From: Paralichthys olivaceus
Lineage: Eukaryota > Chordata > Actinopteri > Pleuronectiformes > Paralichthyidae
Assembly (NCBI RefSeq): GCF_024713975.1
Contig: NC_091095.1
Location: forward strand, 702,501-766,500
Direction of reading: 5' to 3'
DNA length: 64,000 nucleotides
Part shown: piece after piece, positions 22,138 through 32,440 of the stretch
Position numbering within the stretch: the stretch's first letter is position 1
Layout of the letters: each line of letters opens with the position of its first letter
The notes under the pieces: generated by a model
Told to the model about the DNA's origin: nothing
What the model saw: the letters and a program-made list of their open reading frames with translations, nothing else
Database searches by the model: none
Made by a program: the position numbers and the translations under genes

Positions 22138-24912
22138 CCAGGTGAACCGTCACCTTAGTGTGGTGATATCGTCACGGAGGATTTAGGGAGTGAGAGTAAA
22201 CACTTCTCTGCAGAGTCAACAGATCATGTGTGTAAAAGAGTGTGTGCTCGTTGTTCACCTTGATGTCGCTGAATGTTACGATAGTGAAATACTGAACCAC
22301 TGACCTCAGACCAGCTTTCTGATGTTTAGTCTCTTCCCACTGCATCAACACATCAACGAGTCTGACCCCAGCTCACCTCAACACGTGCTGGAAGATTCTG
22401 AGAGCTGGCGTCTTTGAATTTTGTATTATTTTGTTGTATAGTTTGAGTTTTGTGGTTGAATTTAAATGGAGCATATAGACTCTGCCTCTGTTATCTATCA
22501 GTGAAACTAAATGTTATATATAAAATCTATTTCTATTTTACAAAACAACCATGTGGGTTTTTATTTAAAGAAGTTAACACTTGTTTTTTATTGTGTTTCT
22601 CTGACCTCTCGCTCTATTTCAACTTTTTGGATGAGCTGAAAACTGCACAAATCTGTTCCTCCTCGCTTGTGACATTTCAGAAGTTTTCACTCGACTGTGC
22701 TCGGGGACGAGCTGCAGCCAAATGTGATTCAGCACAAGCAGCTGACGGAGCCGCATCGTGCCAAACAGACATTATATTACGCTTCACCTGTCCAATCAAA
22801 TGAACCCAAAGAAAAGCCAGGGAGTGACCTTGCAGACAGGTGGAGGTCGCTGTGTGGGGTCAGTGGATGAGTCAGAGCTGAAGATCCTGCTGGGCTCAAT
22901 CTAGCGTGGACGGCTGTGTCCGTAGAGGCTCATCCACTCTGTTGGCGACCAGGAGAGGAAAGAATACTTCTGAAATTATAATTCAAGCTGTGGAGACGAC
23001 GCTGACGTATGCACGTTTGTCCACGGACTCATTTTGAGACCATTAGTGTGAGCAGAGAATCAGTCTTTTCCAAACAGTCAGTGAAATGCACTGAGATGGA
23101 AAACGATGTGCTGCAGATCTGTCGCCTCAGTGCTGCTGCCTCCCATTCAAGACTCGTCATGTTATCTATTGTTTATGAGACAGAGGAGCCTGAGTCCCCA
23201 CCGCACCAATCTCAACCACGGTTTGATTTCTTTCAACACAATCACAATGGAAAACTGTCAAACTGGAGAACACTGAGAAACGTCAGCTTGTCCACTAAAA
23301 TCACCAGATTTTTGAGTGTGAAGACACAATGGAAAATGTTCCCGCCCCACATGAACCCACAGAAATGAGCACAGCCTCTTTTTTAACCTGCTCATTCTGG
23401 ACCTGTCTGGTTGATCTGGTCTCAGTTGTTTCCCTGCAACAAACAACCAGAGAGCAGCAGGTGAACATGGTGCAGCATTTAGCAGCTAAAGAGCCTGACG
23501 TTTCCCTCGGGAGGGGGAGGAGACCAAACACAGACAAACCAGAGGCAGCGACAATCCAACTGAGCGACTACAGCAAACTTGCTTTGGCCCAGATTTGGCC
23601 CACACCCCCATACTGTGTGGAATGATGGCGGTCCGTTCCTGTTTGCCACATCTGGGCAACAAGCGAGCCACAGCGATGCCACATGTCAGCCAAAGGTGGC
23701 CCAAATTAGTTTTGTGCTATTTGGGCCATATTCAGCATTTATCACTTTAGGTTCAGATCCAGATTAAACCTTGTCGAGAGCTCCACATGTTTGTCCACAG
23801 TTGTTGGGATACTTGGGCCACTTTAGGCTCACAGCCATTTTGTCTGGGCCACAAGAAGGACAGAGGTGCCACATCATTGTGTGTGTGGCCCACATCTGTC
23901 AACTATCTGGTTGTGTTTAGGTACGAACGACGCCCTCTAGTGGTGTTCATGACCTCTGAATTCTCTTAAACCTCCGCAGAGTTCAATATCTGTAACTACA
24001 ACTGAAGATCATTTTCATTGGACGGCATTTTAGTGTAATTTTAGTCTTAAGGGTTTTTCTCTCTGTCTGAGGAAAATGTTGCTATTCAAACATTTCATTC
24101 GTACGTTACCTGCTAGCTTAGCCACAGTAACGCTGATATTATCGTCCATGTTTCCGTTGCCTGGCAGCAGTGTTATGGTTTAACCACGAAAACCAAGCAC
24201 CTTTGGGACATGACTTCCCACCTCGTAACCACAGAGCTGCTGCACGGCCCAACAATCAAATCAACATTTATTATAGATCATTACCAGCTCCAACAACAAG
24301 CAGCACTTAACACTGTTGTTGGAGCAGCTGAGGCTCAAAGTACTGAACATGGAGATGAGATAAGATCTGAGAGCCGGAGACACAACATCTTACCACAATA
24401 ATAAAAACCACAATGTATATAAACACATGGATGAGATATGAACATACAGGACCAGTGTAAAGTCACATGACACTGTCAGAACATTTAAAACACACATATA
24501 TATATATATATATAATAATGATATATATATAATTAATATATATATATATAATTACAGGGAATTACTGTAATTATGTTACTATCATTATTATAACTGAAAT
24601 CATAGTTATACAGTAGAATTCCTGCAGGGAGAGGAAACACAGCAGATGAATCACGAGACCAGAGGAGGCTCAGCTGCACCTGTACATAATGATGACGTTT
24701 TATCAGAGCTACACTGTGTATGGATGTTTATACATATGTGTGTGTGTGTGTGTGTGTGTGTGTTCACCAGAGCAGGCTCCATATACAATAATGTTACTAT
24801 AGATTTTCAGGGAGGTGGTGATGGACATGGTGGAGCTGTGAGATGTGAATGAAGAGACTGGAACATGTGATGGATTCATGAGATGACGGTGCTCAGTGTT
24901 TTCTGTGTCTCA
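22138..24912. other. Noncoding region upstream of the rab3b ATG
   Basis: No supported exon. It holds a repeat with many TGGCCCA and GGGCCA motifs at about 23575-23910, a (TA)n tract at about 24496-24552 and a short (TG)n at 24738-24762. If the first rab3b exon is at 24914 this is intronic. Confidence 0.45.
23575..23910. repeat. Dispersed repeat rich in GGCCCA and GGGCCA motifs
   Basis: Repeated phrases such as TTTGGCCCAGATTTGGCCCA, GGTGGCCCAAATTAG, CTTGGGCCACTTTAG and GTGTGGCCCACATCTG resemble a known fish interspersed repeat. Limits are approximate. Confidence 0.45.
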
Positions 24913-24913
24913 C

Positions 24914-25200
24914 CTCTGCTGGATCTGAAGCTCTGTCTCTGTGTCTCTGTGTCTCTGTCTGTCTCTCTCTCTGCACCTGATGGACGCAGCTCGCTCGGTG
25001 TCTGCGCTTCCTACAGATGTGATCCTGATGATGAGAATGAAGCAGCAGCGCGCGTCAGATCGTATCCACTGGCCGGTTCGGTGAATCGGGATCAGCGGCT
25101 GTTGGCGCAGAGCGGGTTTTTTCCTCCTCCCAATGAGTTCCGCCGCACGCAGCCTTTTTACGCACAGCTTTACGCACACATCCAGCGAGGTGGAGCGAAG
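24914..25200 (-). other. rab3b: Candidate noncoding first exon and promoter of rab3b
   Basis: On the minus strand the left edge is a strong donor, CAGAG|gtgaga, at 24913/24914. The sequence to its right is the only CpG-rich, repeat-free block upstream of the rab3b ATG. A 159-codon plus-strand frame crosses it but has no family resemblance. Pairing with the acceptor at 21363/21364 is inference. Confidence 0.35.
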
Positions 25201-25351
25201 GGTGAGAACGTCTGCGGCGCGTCAGCTCCTCCTGCTCCTCCTGCTCCTCCTGCTCCTAAAATAACCCGCAGCCGCTTCTCTGTGAATGAACAGCGGGTTT
25301 TCAGCTCCTCCGCCCGGTCACACACATCTGCTGCCTGTGACTCACAACTGA

Positions 25352-26042
25352 GGAGGGAGTGAGAGGGAGAGGGAGAGGGAGGGAGAGGGAGGGAGAGGGA
25401 GAGGGAGAGGGAGGGAGTGGGAGGGAGAGAGAGGGAGGGAGAGAGAGGGAGGGAGAGTGAGAGAGAGGGAGGGAGAGAGAGGGAGGGAGGGAGAGAGAGA
25501 GGGAGGGAGAGAGAGAGGGAGAGAGTGAGGGCGAGTGAGGGAGGGAGGGAGAGAGAGAGGGAGGGAGAGAGAGAGGGAGAGGGTGAGAGATGGAGCGAGA
25601 GAGAGAGAAGGAGAGAGAGAGGGAGGGGGGAGAGAGAGGGGGCGGGAGTGAGGGAGAGAGAGGGAGGGAGAGAGGGGGAGGGAGAGAGAGGGGGGAGGGA
25701 GGGAGGGAGAGGGTGAGAGAGGGAGAGAGAGAGAGGGAGAGAGAGAGAGGGAGAGGGACAGGGAGAGAGAGCGAGGGGGAGGGAGGGAGGGAGGGAGGGA
25801 GAGGGAGAGGGAGAGGGTGAGAGATGGAGCGAGAGAGAGAAGGAGAGAGAGAGGGAGGGGGGAGAGAGAGGGGGCGGGAGTGAGGGAGAGAGAGGGGGGA
25901 GGGAGGGAGAGGGGGAGGGAGGGAGGGAGAGGGTGAGAGAGGGAGAGAGAGCGAGAGAGGGAGAGGGACAGGGAGAGAGAGGGACAGGGAGAGAGAGCGA
26001 GAGAGGGACAGGGAGAGAAAGCGAGAGAGAGGGGAGAGAGAT
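25352..26042. repeat. Purine-rich GGGAGA/GAGAGG tract
   Basis: About 690 bases of almost pure A and G on the plus strand in GGGAGAG and GGGAGGGA variants, with rare C and T. It codes for nothing credible. Such tracts can adopt triplex (H-DNA) structures. Confidence 0.96.
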
Positions 26043-26516
26043 GTGATTTTTACAAAAAGACTGTATTTACATATTTTCATTTGTACAGGTTTTTAAAATA
26101 AAGAGCTCGTGTCATTAGAGTAATTAAAAGTGTGGAAACGACTCATCATCATTAGATTATGTTTTTTAAAGACTCCAGATCAGAGACATGTTTGTAAAAG
26201 TTGAACTCGAGTCTGAGTCTTGCTCGGAGGTTTGTCTCCCACACTGCTTCCTGTCCTTCCCTGTTCTCCACCATGTGTCTACAGCTGATGTATATTATAT
26301 AAAATCCCAGTTTGACTTCACCGGATAAGAAGTTTAGGAGCTGCCACTTCTCTTTATTAAAATTCTTGTAGCCAGCTCCCATGATCAAAACCTTCTCAGT
26401 AAAAATGACGTCAAAAAGACTAAAAACGTGATGAACAGTCTCACGCAGATCAAAAAGGGCACCGTGTACAATCCTCCACTGGAGGGCGCCGTTTCTTTTT
26501 TTAGAGGAGGTTTATA

Positions 26517-26815
26517 TAAAGAGAGGGAGGGAGAGAGAGAGAGGGAGAGGGGGAGGGAGAGAGAGAGGGGGAGATGGGGAGAGAGCGGGGGAGGGAGAGA
26601 GGGAGAGAGAGGGAGAGAGAGAGAGATGGGGAGAGAGCGGGGGAGGGAGAGAGGGAGAGAGAGGGAGAGGGAGAGAGAGGCAGGGAGAGAGAGAGAGATG
26701 GGGAGAGAGCGGGGGAGGGAGAGGGGGAGAGAGGGAGAGGGAGAGAGAGAGAGATGGGGAGAGAGCGGGGGAGGGAGAGAGGGAGAGAGAGGGGGAGGGA
26801 GAGAGGGAGAGAGTA
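26517..26815. repeat. Second purine-rich tract
   Basis: About 300 bases of GAGAGGGAG units. A longer repeating block contains GATGGGGAGAGAGCGGGGGA and recurs about four times. Confidence 0.95.
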
Positions 26816-26845
26816 TATAAGATGTTAACACAGAGGTTCATGTAC

Positions 26846-26916
26846 AAAAAGAAATATCCCGCCAAACTCATTTTTCATGTTGCCGGTAAAAATGAGTTTG
26901 GCGGGAATTTCTTTTT
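26846..26916. repeat. Perfect-stem inverted repeat with E2F-like sites
   Basis: Arms 26846-26875 and 26888-26916 are complementary except for one extra base, with a 12-base loop. Each arm holds the E2F-type core TTTGGCGGGAA or a close inverse form (TCCCGCCAAA). Confidence 0.88.
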
Positions 26917-27014
26917 CTTTTTGGAATGAATCACTCTTTAAATCTGAATCTACTGGGCGTGGTTAAAAACCTCAAGACGGGACTTGACCAATCAGAGCCA
27001 TGGTTCTTCGATAT

Positions 27015-27346
27015 AAGAGAGAGGGAGAGAGAGGGAGCGACAGAGGAAGACACAGAAGAAGAGACAGAGGAAGAGACAGCGACAGAAGAAGAGACAGCGA
27101 CAGAAGAAGAGACAGAGGGGGAGACAGCGACAGAAGAAGAGACAGAGGAAGAGACAGCGACAGAAGAAGAGACAGCGACAGAAGAAGAGACAGAGGGGGA
27201 GACAGCGACAGAAGAAGAGACAGAGGGGGAGACAGCGACAGAAGAAGAGACAGAGGAAGAGACAGCGACAGAAGAAGAGACAGCGACAGAAGAAGAGACA
27301 GAGGAAGAGACAGAGGGGGAGACAGAGGGGGAGACAGATGAAGAGA
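27015..27346. repeat. GACAGAGGAAGA/GACAGCGACAGAAGAA minisatellite, array 1
   Basis: Tandem 12- to 30-bp composite units built from GAGACAGAGG, GGGAGACAGCGA and CAGAAGAAGA. The same family returns at 28323-28888. Open in several frames because unit lengths are multiples of three. Confidence 0.94.
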
Positions 27347-27443
27347 CTCCGTCGCGCTCCGTCAGTCCAGATGTTTGCTGCTGGTCCGTTCACTCTCTGA
27401 GCTCGGGGGACACACGTAGTTTCACCAGTACCGGGTCCACCGG

Positions 27444-27790
27444 GGCCCCGCAGACTCAGAGACCCCGCAGACTGATAGAGACCCCGCAGACTGATAGAGA
27501 CCCCGCAGACTGATAGAGACCCCGCAGACTAATAGAGACCCCGCAGACTGATAGAGGCCCCGCAGACTAATAGAGGCCCCGCAGACTGATAGAGACCCCG
27601 CAGACTGATAGAGACCCCGCAGACTGATAGAGACCCCGCAGACTGATAGAGACCCCGCAGACTGATAGAGGCCCCGCAGACTAATAGAGACCCCGCAGAC
27701 TAATAGAGACCCCGCAGACTGATAGAGACCCCGCAGACTGATAGAGGCCCCGCAGACTAATAGAGACCCCGCAGACTGATAGAGACCCCG
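27444..27790. repeat. 19-bp minisatellite
   Basis: About 18 copies of ACTGATAGAGACCCCGCAG, with variants carrying AATAG or AGGCC. Confidence 0.96.
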
Positions 27791-27840
27791 CGAAAGGAAA
27801 ACTAAAACGTGACCGTCCGTCGCTTGACGTTTGATTCCCA

Positions 27841-27922
27841 GTGCACGTGCATCAGCCCAGCAACATGAAGCGGAGTCCTCCGACAACAAGAGGAAGAGAC
27901 TTCATGAGGGTGACGCGGTCAG
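27841..27922 (+). other. Candidate 5' exon of the unrecognised membrane-protein gene
   Basis: Ends in a strong donor, GCGGTCAG|gtaagt, at 27922/27923. A decayed copy of its last 37 bases, lacking the gtaagt, lies at 28887-28923. Splicing to the acceptor at 29030/29031 gives a 31-codon upstream reading frame starting at 27865 whose stop (29066-29068) overlaps the main ATG (29065-29067). The exon assignment is inference from splice motifs. Confidence 0.4.
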
Positions 27923-27932
27923 GTAAGTCTCC

Positions 27933-27937
<5 letters not shown>

Positions 27938-27970
<33 letters not shown>
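27938..27970 (+). repeat. 33-base poly(G) run
   Basis: Uninterrupted G run 15 bases after the donor at 27922. A second run of 17 G is at 29099-29115, just after the donor at 29080. G-quadruplex formation is plausible, and assembly length is unreliable. Confidence 0.95.
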
Positions 27971-27971
<1 letters not shown>

Positions 27972-28322
27972 GAGGGGGAGAGAGAGAGTCTCTGTAGCTG
28001 CTCTTTGTTTCAGATTTAGTTCTTAATAAATTAATAATTATTTATAAGACTTCAGGAGCCAATCAGATTTCAGCTGTGCCACCTCAGGATCCGCCCCTGG
28101 ACAAGTGGACAGGACAACCTGTCAAAGTGGGACATGTCCTCCATAGACTGCATATAAGATGTTAACACAGTGTTTGTCAAAGTGGGACATGTCCTCGTTT
28201 CTGTCCTCCCATTGTTTTGCATTGGCCTGTGCCCACGTCACGTGACTGCGTGCACGTTAACACAGTGTTTGTCAAAGTAGGGGGAAGATAAGAAAAAAAA
28301 TAAGAAATACAGAAAAATGTAA

Positions 28323-28888
28323 AAGAGACAGAGGGGGAGACAGAAGAAGAGACAGAGGGGGAGACAGCGACAGAGGAAGAGACAGAGGGGGAGACAGCGA
28401 CAGAGGAAGAGAGAAGAAGAGACAGAGGGGGAGACAGCGACAGAGGAAGAGACAGAAGAAGAGACAGAGGGGGAGACAGTGACAGAGGAAGAGACAGAAG
28501 AAGAGACAGAGGGGGAGACAGCGACAGAGGAAGAGAGAAGAAGAGACAGAGGGGGAGACAGCGACAGAGGAAGAGACAGAAGAAGAGACAGAGGGGGAGA
28601 CAGTGACAGAGGAAGAGACAGAAGAAGAGACAGAGGGGGAGACAGTGACAGAGGAAGAGACAGAAGAAGAGACAGAGGGGGAGACAGTGACAGAGGAAGA
28701 GACAGAAGAAGAGACAGAGGGGGAGACAGCAACAGAGGGGGAGACAGAAGAAGAGACAGAGGGGGAGACAGCGACAGAGGAAGAGACAGAAGAAGAGACA
28801 GAGGGGGAGACAGCAACAGAGGGGGAGACAGAAGAAGAGACAGAGGGGGAGACAGCGACAGAGGAAGAGACAGAGGGGGAGACAGCAA
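28323..28888. repeat. GACAGAGGGGGAGACAGCGA minisatellite, array 2
   Basis: About 570 bases of the same unit family as array 1, arranged in higher-order blocks of about 42 bp (GACAGAAGAAGA, GACAGAGGGGGA, GACAGYGACAGAGGAAGA). Confidence 0.95.
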
Positions 28889-29064
28889 AACAAGAGGAAG
28901 AGACTTCATGAGAGTGGAGCGGTCAGTAGGGGAGCTCTGGGTGAACACCGGGCTCCGTGTGCGTCTTGGATTTATCATCTTTCTTCATTCTTCTCTCTCT
29001 CTTTCTTCTGTCTCTCTTTCTTGCTGTCAGTCTTTATCCAGAGCAGCGCATCAAGGACTCGAGT

Positions 29065-30285
29065 ATGAAACTCAGTGTTGGTATGTGGCCCTTCAGGAGG
29101 GGGGGGGGGGGGGGGTACTGTGAGGGGACTTCATGTGTAAGAGACTTTGACCTTTTCATTGGGTTCCAGGTTTTGCTGCTCTGCTGGTGTTTCGGTTCAT
29201 TCTCGTTTCCTCACATCAAAACTGCAGCGTCACGCGACAGCCAGACGATTCATTCAGTTACCAGTTCTCAGAGCCTCACGCCGCCGCCTGTGACATCAGC
29301 TGGGAGGACGCCAACGTAAGTCCTGCACGTCAGTGACAATCCTTAACCACAGAAACTGAGTTTGTTCGGAACTCAGATAAAAACAGTTCTGCAATAAATC
29401 ATCTTCAGAAAAATGTATTTTTAGTTTGGTTTCATCTGTTATCGTTTTGGTCTCATCCACAAATAAAACTGCGAGTTTGAAAAACTTCTTCCAGAGTTCA
29501 GAAAACTACTCAGTGTAAACACGGAGAATCGCCTGGAGTAGTAGTAGTACTGCGAGAGGACCCTAACCCCCCCTCTGTTGATTGGTTATATGTTTTTCAG
29601 AAAACCGTCATCGCCCGCAACTCTAGAAGAAATGAAACTCTGGTGCAGGCTCTGACCAACCGCTCCATCATAACGAAGATCTGCTTTGACTACCTGCTCC
29701 AGGGAAAAGAGTGTTCAGGGGTAAAGAACATCTTCAATATTCAGATTCACACCCTGAGAATCTGAGAACTCATCAACACACAGAGGGAAACAGGCTCAGG
29801 ACGGGTTGTAGGAGCGAGTCAGACTCTGTTTATCGAGACAACTGAAACAGCAGGAATACAAATGTGACCTCAAGTCCACTGCTGAGCCTAAAATTCAACT
29901 TTTCAAATCAGAGACGCAGTCGATAAAAAGGTTTTCATGACGAGCTCACATGAAATGAAGTGAAACACGAGCTTCAGGCTAACGTCAGGTCTCTGGCAGA
30001 GAGTGGGGCGGGGTTTCGGAGCATGCCTGACATTTGTAATGTGCTCTTTCACGTATCTTCTACACCACTCACCTTTTTCTAGTTTCACTTTCATTCCCCT
30101 CTGTTTCTTGTCCTTCTCTTCAGGTCCTGGTGAAAATCGCCTGCTCAGGTGAGAAACACGAGAAAAGAACGTGATTCATGTTATTAGAATTTAAATGTCT
30201 GGTTTGTAGGATACAGGCAGATTTATCTTTGTGTTTCTGTTACCTTAGTTTTATATCTGCATCAGGAGTTTATATACAGTCACTG

Positions 30286-30323
<38 letters not shown>

Positions 30324-31138
30324 CATACATACATATATATATATATACATATATACATACATACATACATATATACACAGTCACTGATGGTCTTTTTTCT
30401 TTTTCTCTGTTGGACAGTGAACTGCACTTCTCTCTTGGAGCGGAGTACAAAAACAACCACTGGTGAGTCATCACACGTTTTCTGATCAGATTAACTGGTT
30501 CATGTCGTCTGTCGCATTGCTTTTGTGGTTTCAGATTTTCAGTAAGAGGTTGTAATCATGTGGCGACGTCACAAATTTTTTACGAGAACATCCCTCAGCA
30601 GAGCTCATACCTCAGCCAAGGCTCAACTGTCCCTCAAATTCAACCAGTCTGCACCAAGGTTATTATAGTTTGTGTTTTTATTTAGTTTTTCAGTTTGCTT
30701 TTTTATTTCAGTTTAGTTTTAGTTAGTTCAACAAGTGATTTTGTAGTTTTAGTTTAGTTTTTATTTAGTTTTTCCAGGTATTAAGAGAAAGCCTCGACTT
30801 GTAGAAGCTGAAAAAGGATGAAACAATGTGTGACACCAAATATATATAAAAATAAAAACTAATGAAAATTTCAAAACTATAATAACCTTGGTCTTTACCT
30901 CGTTTCAGTGAACCCCACCTTGAGCTGCCGCACTGACGACTGGGTCTTTGGACTCTATGCCATCATCATCATCATCGCTGTCACCGTCATCGTCACCGTC
31001 ATCGTCACCGCCATCGTCACCGTCATCGTGGTTCAATGCTTCTATAAACGGAGACGTTGGAGATCGAACAGAGAGACAGTTCTTTATTCTGCTCCTCTTC
31101 AACTTAAAAACATGAATGGAAATCCATCTAAAGTCTGA
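29065..31138 (+). CDS. Unrecognised single-pass type I membrane glycoprotein
   Basis: Six coding exons (29065-29080, 29170-29315, 29601-29720, 30124-30148, 30418-30462, 30909-31138) with GT donors, AG acceptors and matching phases sum to 582 nt, or 193 residues. The N-terminus (MKLSVGFAALLVFRFILVSS) is a clear signal peptide. The ectodomain of about 105 residues has seven cysteines (24, 46, 82, 92, 101, 105, 124) and five N-glycosylation sequons (23, 54, 65, 74, 104). A hydrophobic Ile/Val/Thr segment at about 130-159 is followed by the stop-transfer KRRRWR and a 30-residue tail with one tyrosine (VLYSAPL). That motif misses the ITIM consensus because Pro replaces the +3 hydrophobic residue. 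The exon pattern of small symmetric pieces resembles immune receptors, but I recognise no family and see no Ig or TNFR pattern. In-frame splicing across five introns makes a real gene likely. Confidence 0.8.
30289..30378. repeat. (TA)n and (CATA)n microsatellite
   Basis: TA units followed by CATA units, in the fourth intron of the unrecognised membrane-protein gene. Confidence 0.95.
30654..30891. mobile_element. MITE-like element with 17-bp terminal inverted repeats
   Basis: Begins CCAAGGTTATTATAGTT and ends with the exact inverse AACTATAATAACCTTGG, 238 bp in all, AT-rich inside with no reading frame. It fills the end of the last intron of the membrane-protein gene, 17 bases before the exon at 30909. 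No clear target-site duplication is visible. Confidence 0.78.
30980..31027 (+). repeat. 12-bp coding tandem repeat in a transmembrane segment
   Basis: Four copies of GTCACCGTCATC (one with GCC), translated Val-Thr-Val-Ile, preceded by five ATC codons at 30962-30976. Together they form most of the predicted membrane helix. Confidence 0.93.
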
Positions 31139-32440
31139 GACCAACCGACCCTGCATCTACATTTGACCGATAAATGTTATTATTATTGTTACTTCAATAA
31201 TATTATAATAATAATAATAATAATAATATAATGATATTATACCTCCTTTCTAAGCTATTTAAAGAATAAATACAATAAATACACAACATAACTACTTAGT
31301 ATACAACTATTCAAAGGAAGTATTTATAAGTACATGCCATTACTATATTAAATATATATAAAACATATTATAAGAGAAAGATGATTGGACTGGACCTGAG
31401 CAGCAGTTTCCAGAGGTCAGTCTCCCGTGGTCCTGCATCTTCACACCTCGGTGTGAAAGCTGCCGCTGGACACAACCTCAGAGCCCCGGAGACGTCCTCC
31501 TTCCCAATAATCACACAGAGCTACGCTCAGGACTGTTATTTCATTAAGTGCAATGTTTAATAATCTTGATCTGTGTGGTTCAGATATTTGGTTAATTGAA
31601 AGCTAATATTAGTTCTGTTCATCAGTTTGATCTGGAACCAACACTCATCTCCACAAACTTAACACATACGTGACCTCAGCCACATGGTCCCAACATCACG
31701 TGGCCAACACACACACACACCCACATACATATCTGAATATATTACGTTCCTTTAATTAGTCTTTATAGTTTCATCATGTTTTTCTTTAGCACAAAATATA
31801 TTTTATATCATATTGTTATGCAATAAAACATGTTGAATAGTTTGTGGTGTTGTTGAGTGTTTGTTGATCTAGTGTCGTGTCAGACTCATTTTAGTTCAGA
31901 TCTCATGTGGGCCAGACCAGTAAAATCAGAGCAGATTAACACAAACAGAAACACAATATGTCTCTGTTCAAATCATTGAAGGTTTCTGGATGAGAAGGTC
32001 TTTCTACAATAAACTAGAAACATAAAGACTAAAAACCCAGACATCAGACCAGTTTCTCTGCAGAGTCCCGAGCAGGTTTCTGGGCGGGTTATTTTACTCT
32101 TGTGTCCACAGTTCTTGGGGTAAATCTCCAACCTTGTCCTCTGATTGTTGTATATGTGGGATTCCTGACCCCTCACTTGCACTTAACTTTACACAAAAGC
32201 ACATTATAGCTTTCTCATCCTGACTAACAAGAAGTTACTCACTGTTGCATTGGAAGTCTGCTAAATACCCTTCTATCTCCTCTTTTCTTTTTTTTTTAAA
32301 CTTCAGAAAATTAAATCCACGTTGAGGATTTAGTCAAAGTTTTCCACAAATGGCCACCATTTATTTCCTATTTCACTAATTTAGAGGTACTACCCAACTG
32401 AATGTGTGCCTTTTATTGTTGTACCTTTTGTATTGCATAA
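31139..32440 (+). other. 3' UTR and downstream region of the membrane-protein gene
   Basis: No further coding exon. Poly(A) candidates are AATAAA at 31265-31270 and 31822-31827. The sequence is AT-rich, with a short (AAT)n at about 31196-31225. Confidence 0.5.

Noticed and set aside
24883-25362. 159-codon plus-strand frame
   Set aside because: No recognisable domain; the block is better explained as CpG-rich first exon or promoter of rab3b on the other strand.
25301-26830. Frames up to 259 codons rich in Ser-Leu-Pro or Arg-Glu
   Set aside because: They are readings of purine tracts without stops; no start context, family or splice support.
26926-28978. Frames with Glu-Thr-Glu or Leu-Cys repeats
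   Set aside because: Minisatellite units are multiples of three, so most frames stay open; not evidence of a gene.
29065-31138. Ig-like, TNF-receptor or ITIM receptor identity for the unrecognised protein
   Set aside because: Cysteine spacing does not match Ig or TNFR patterns, and the tyrosine motif has Pro at the +3 position.
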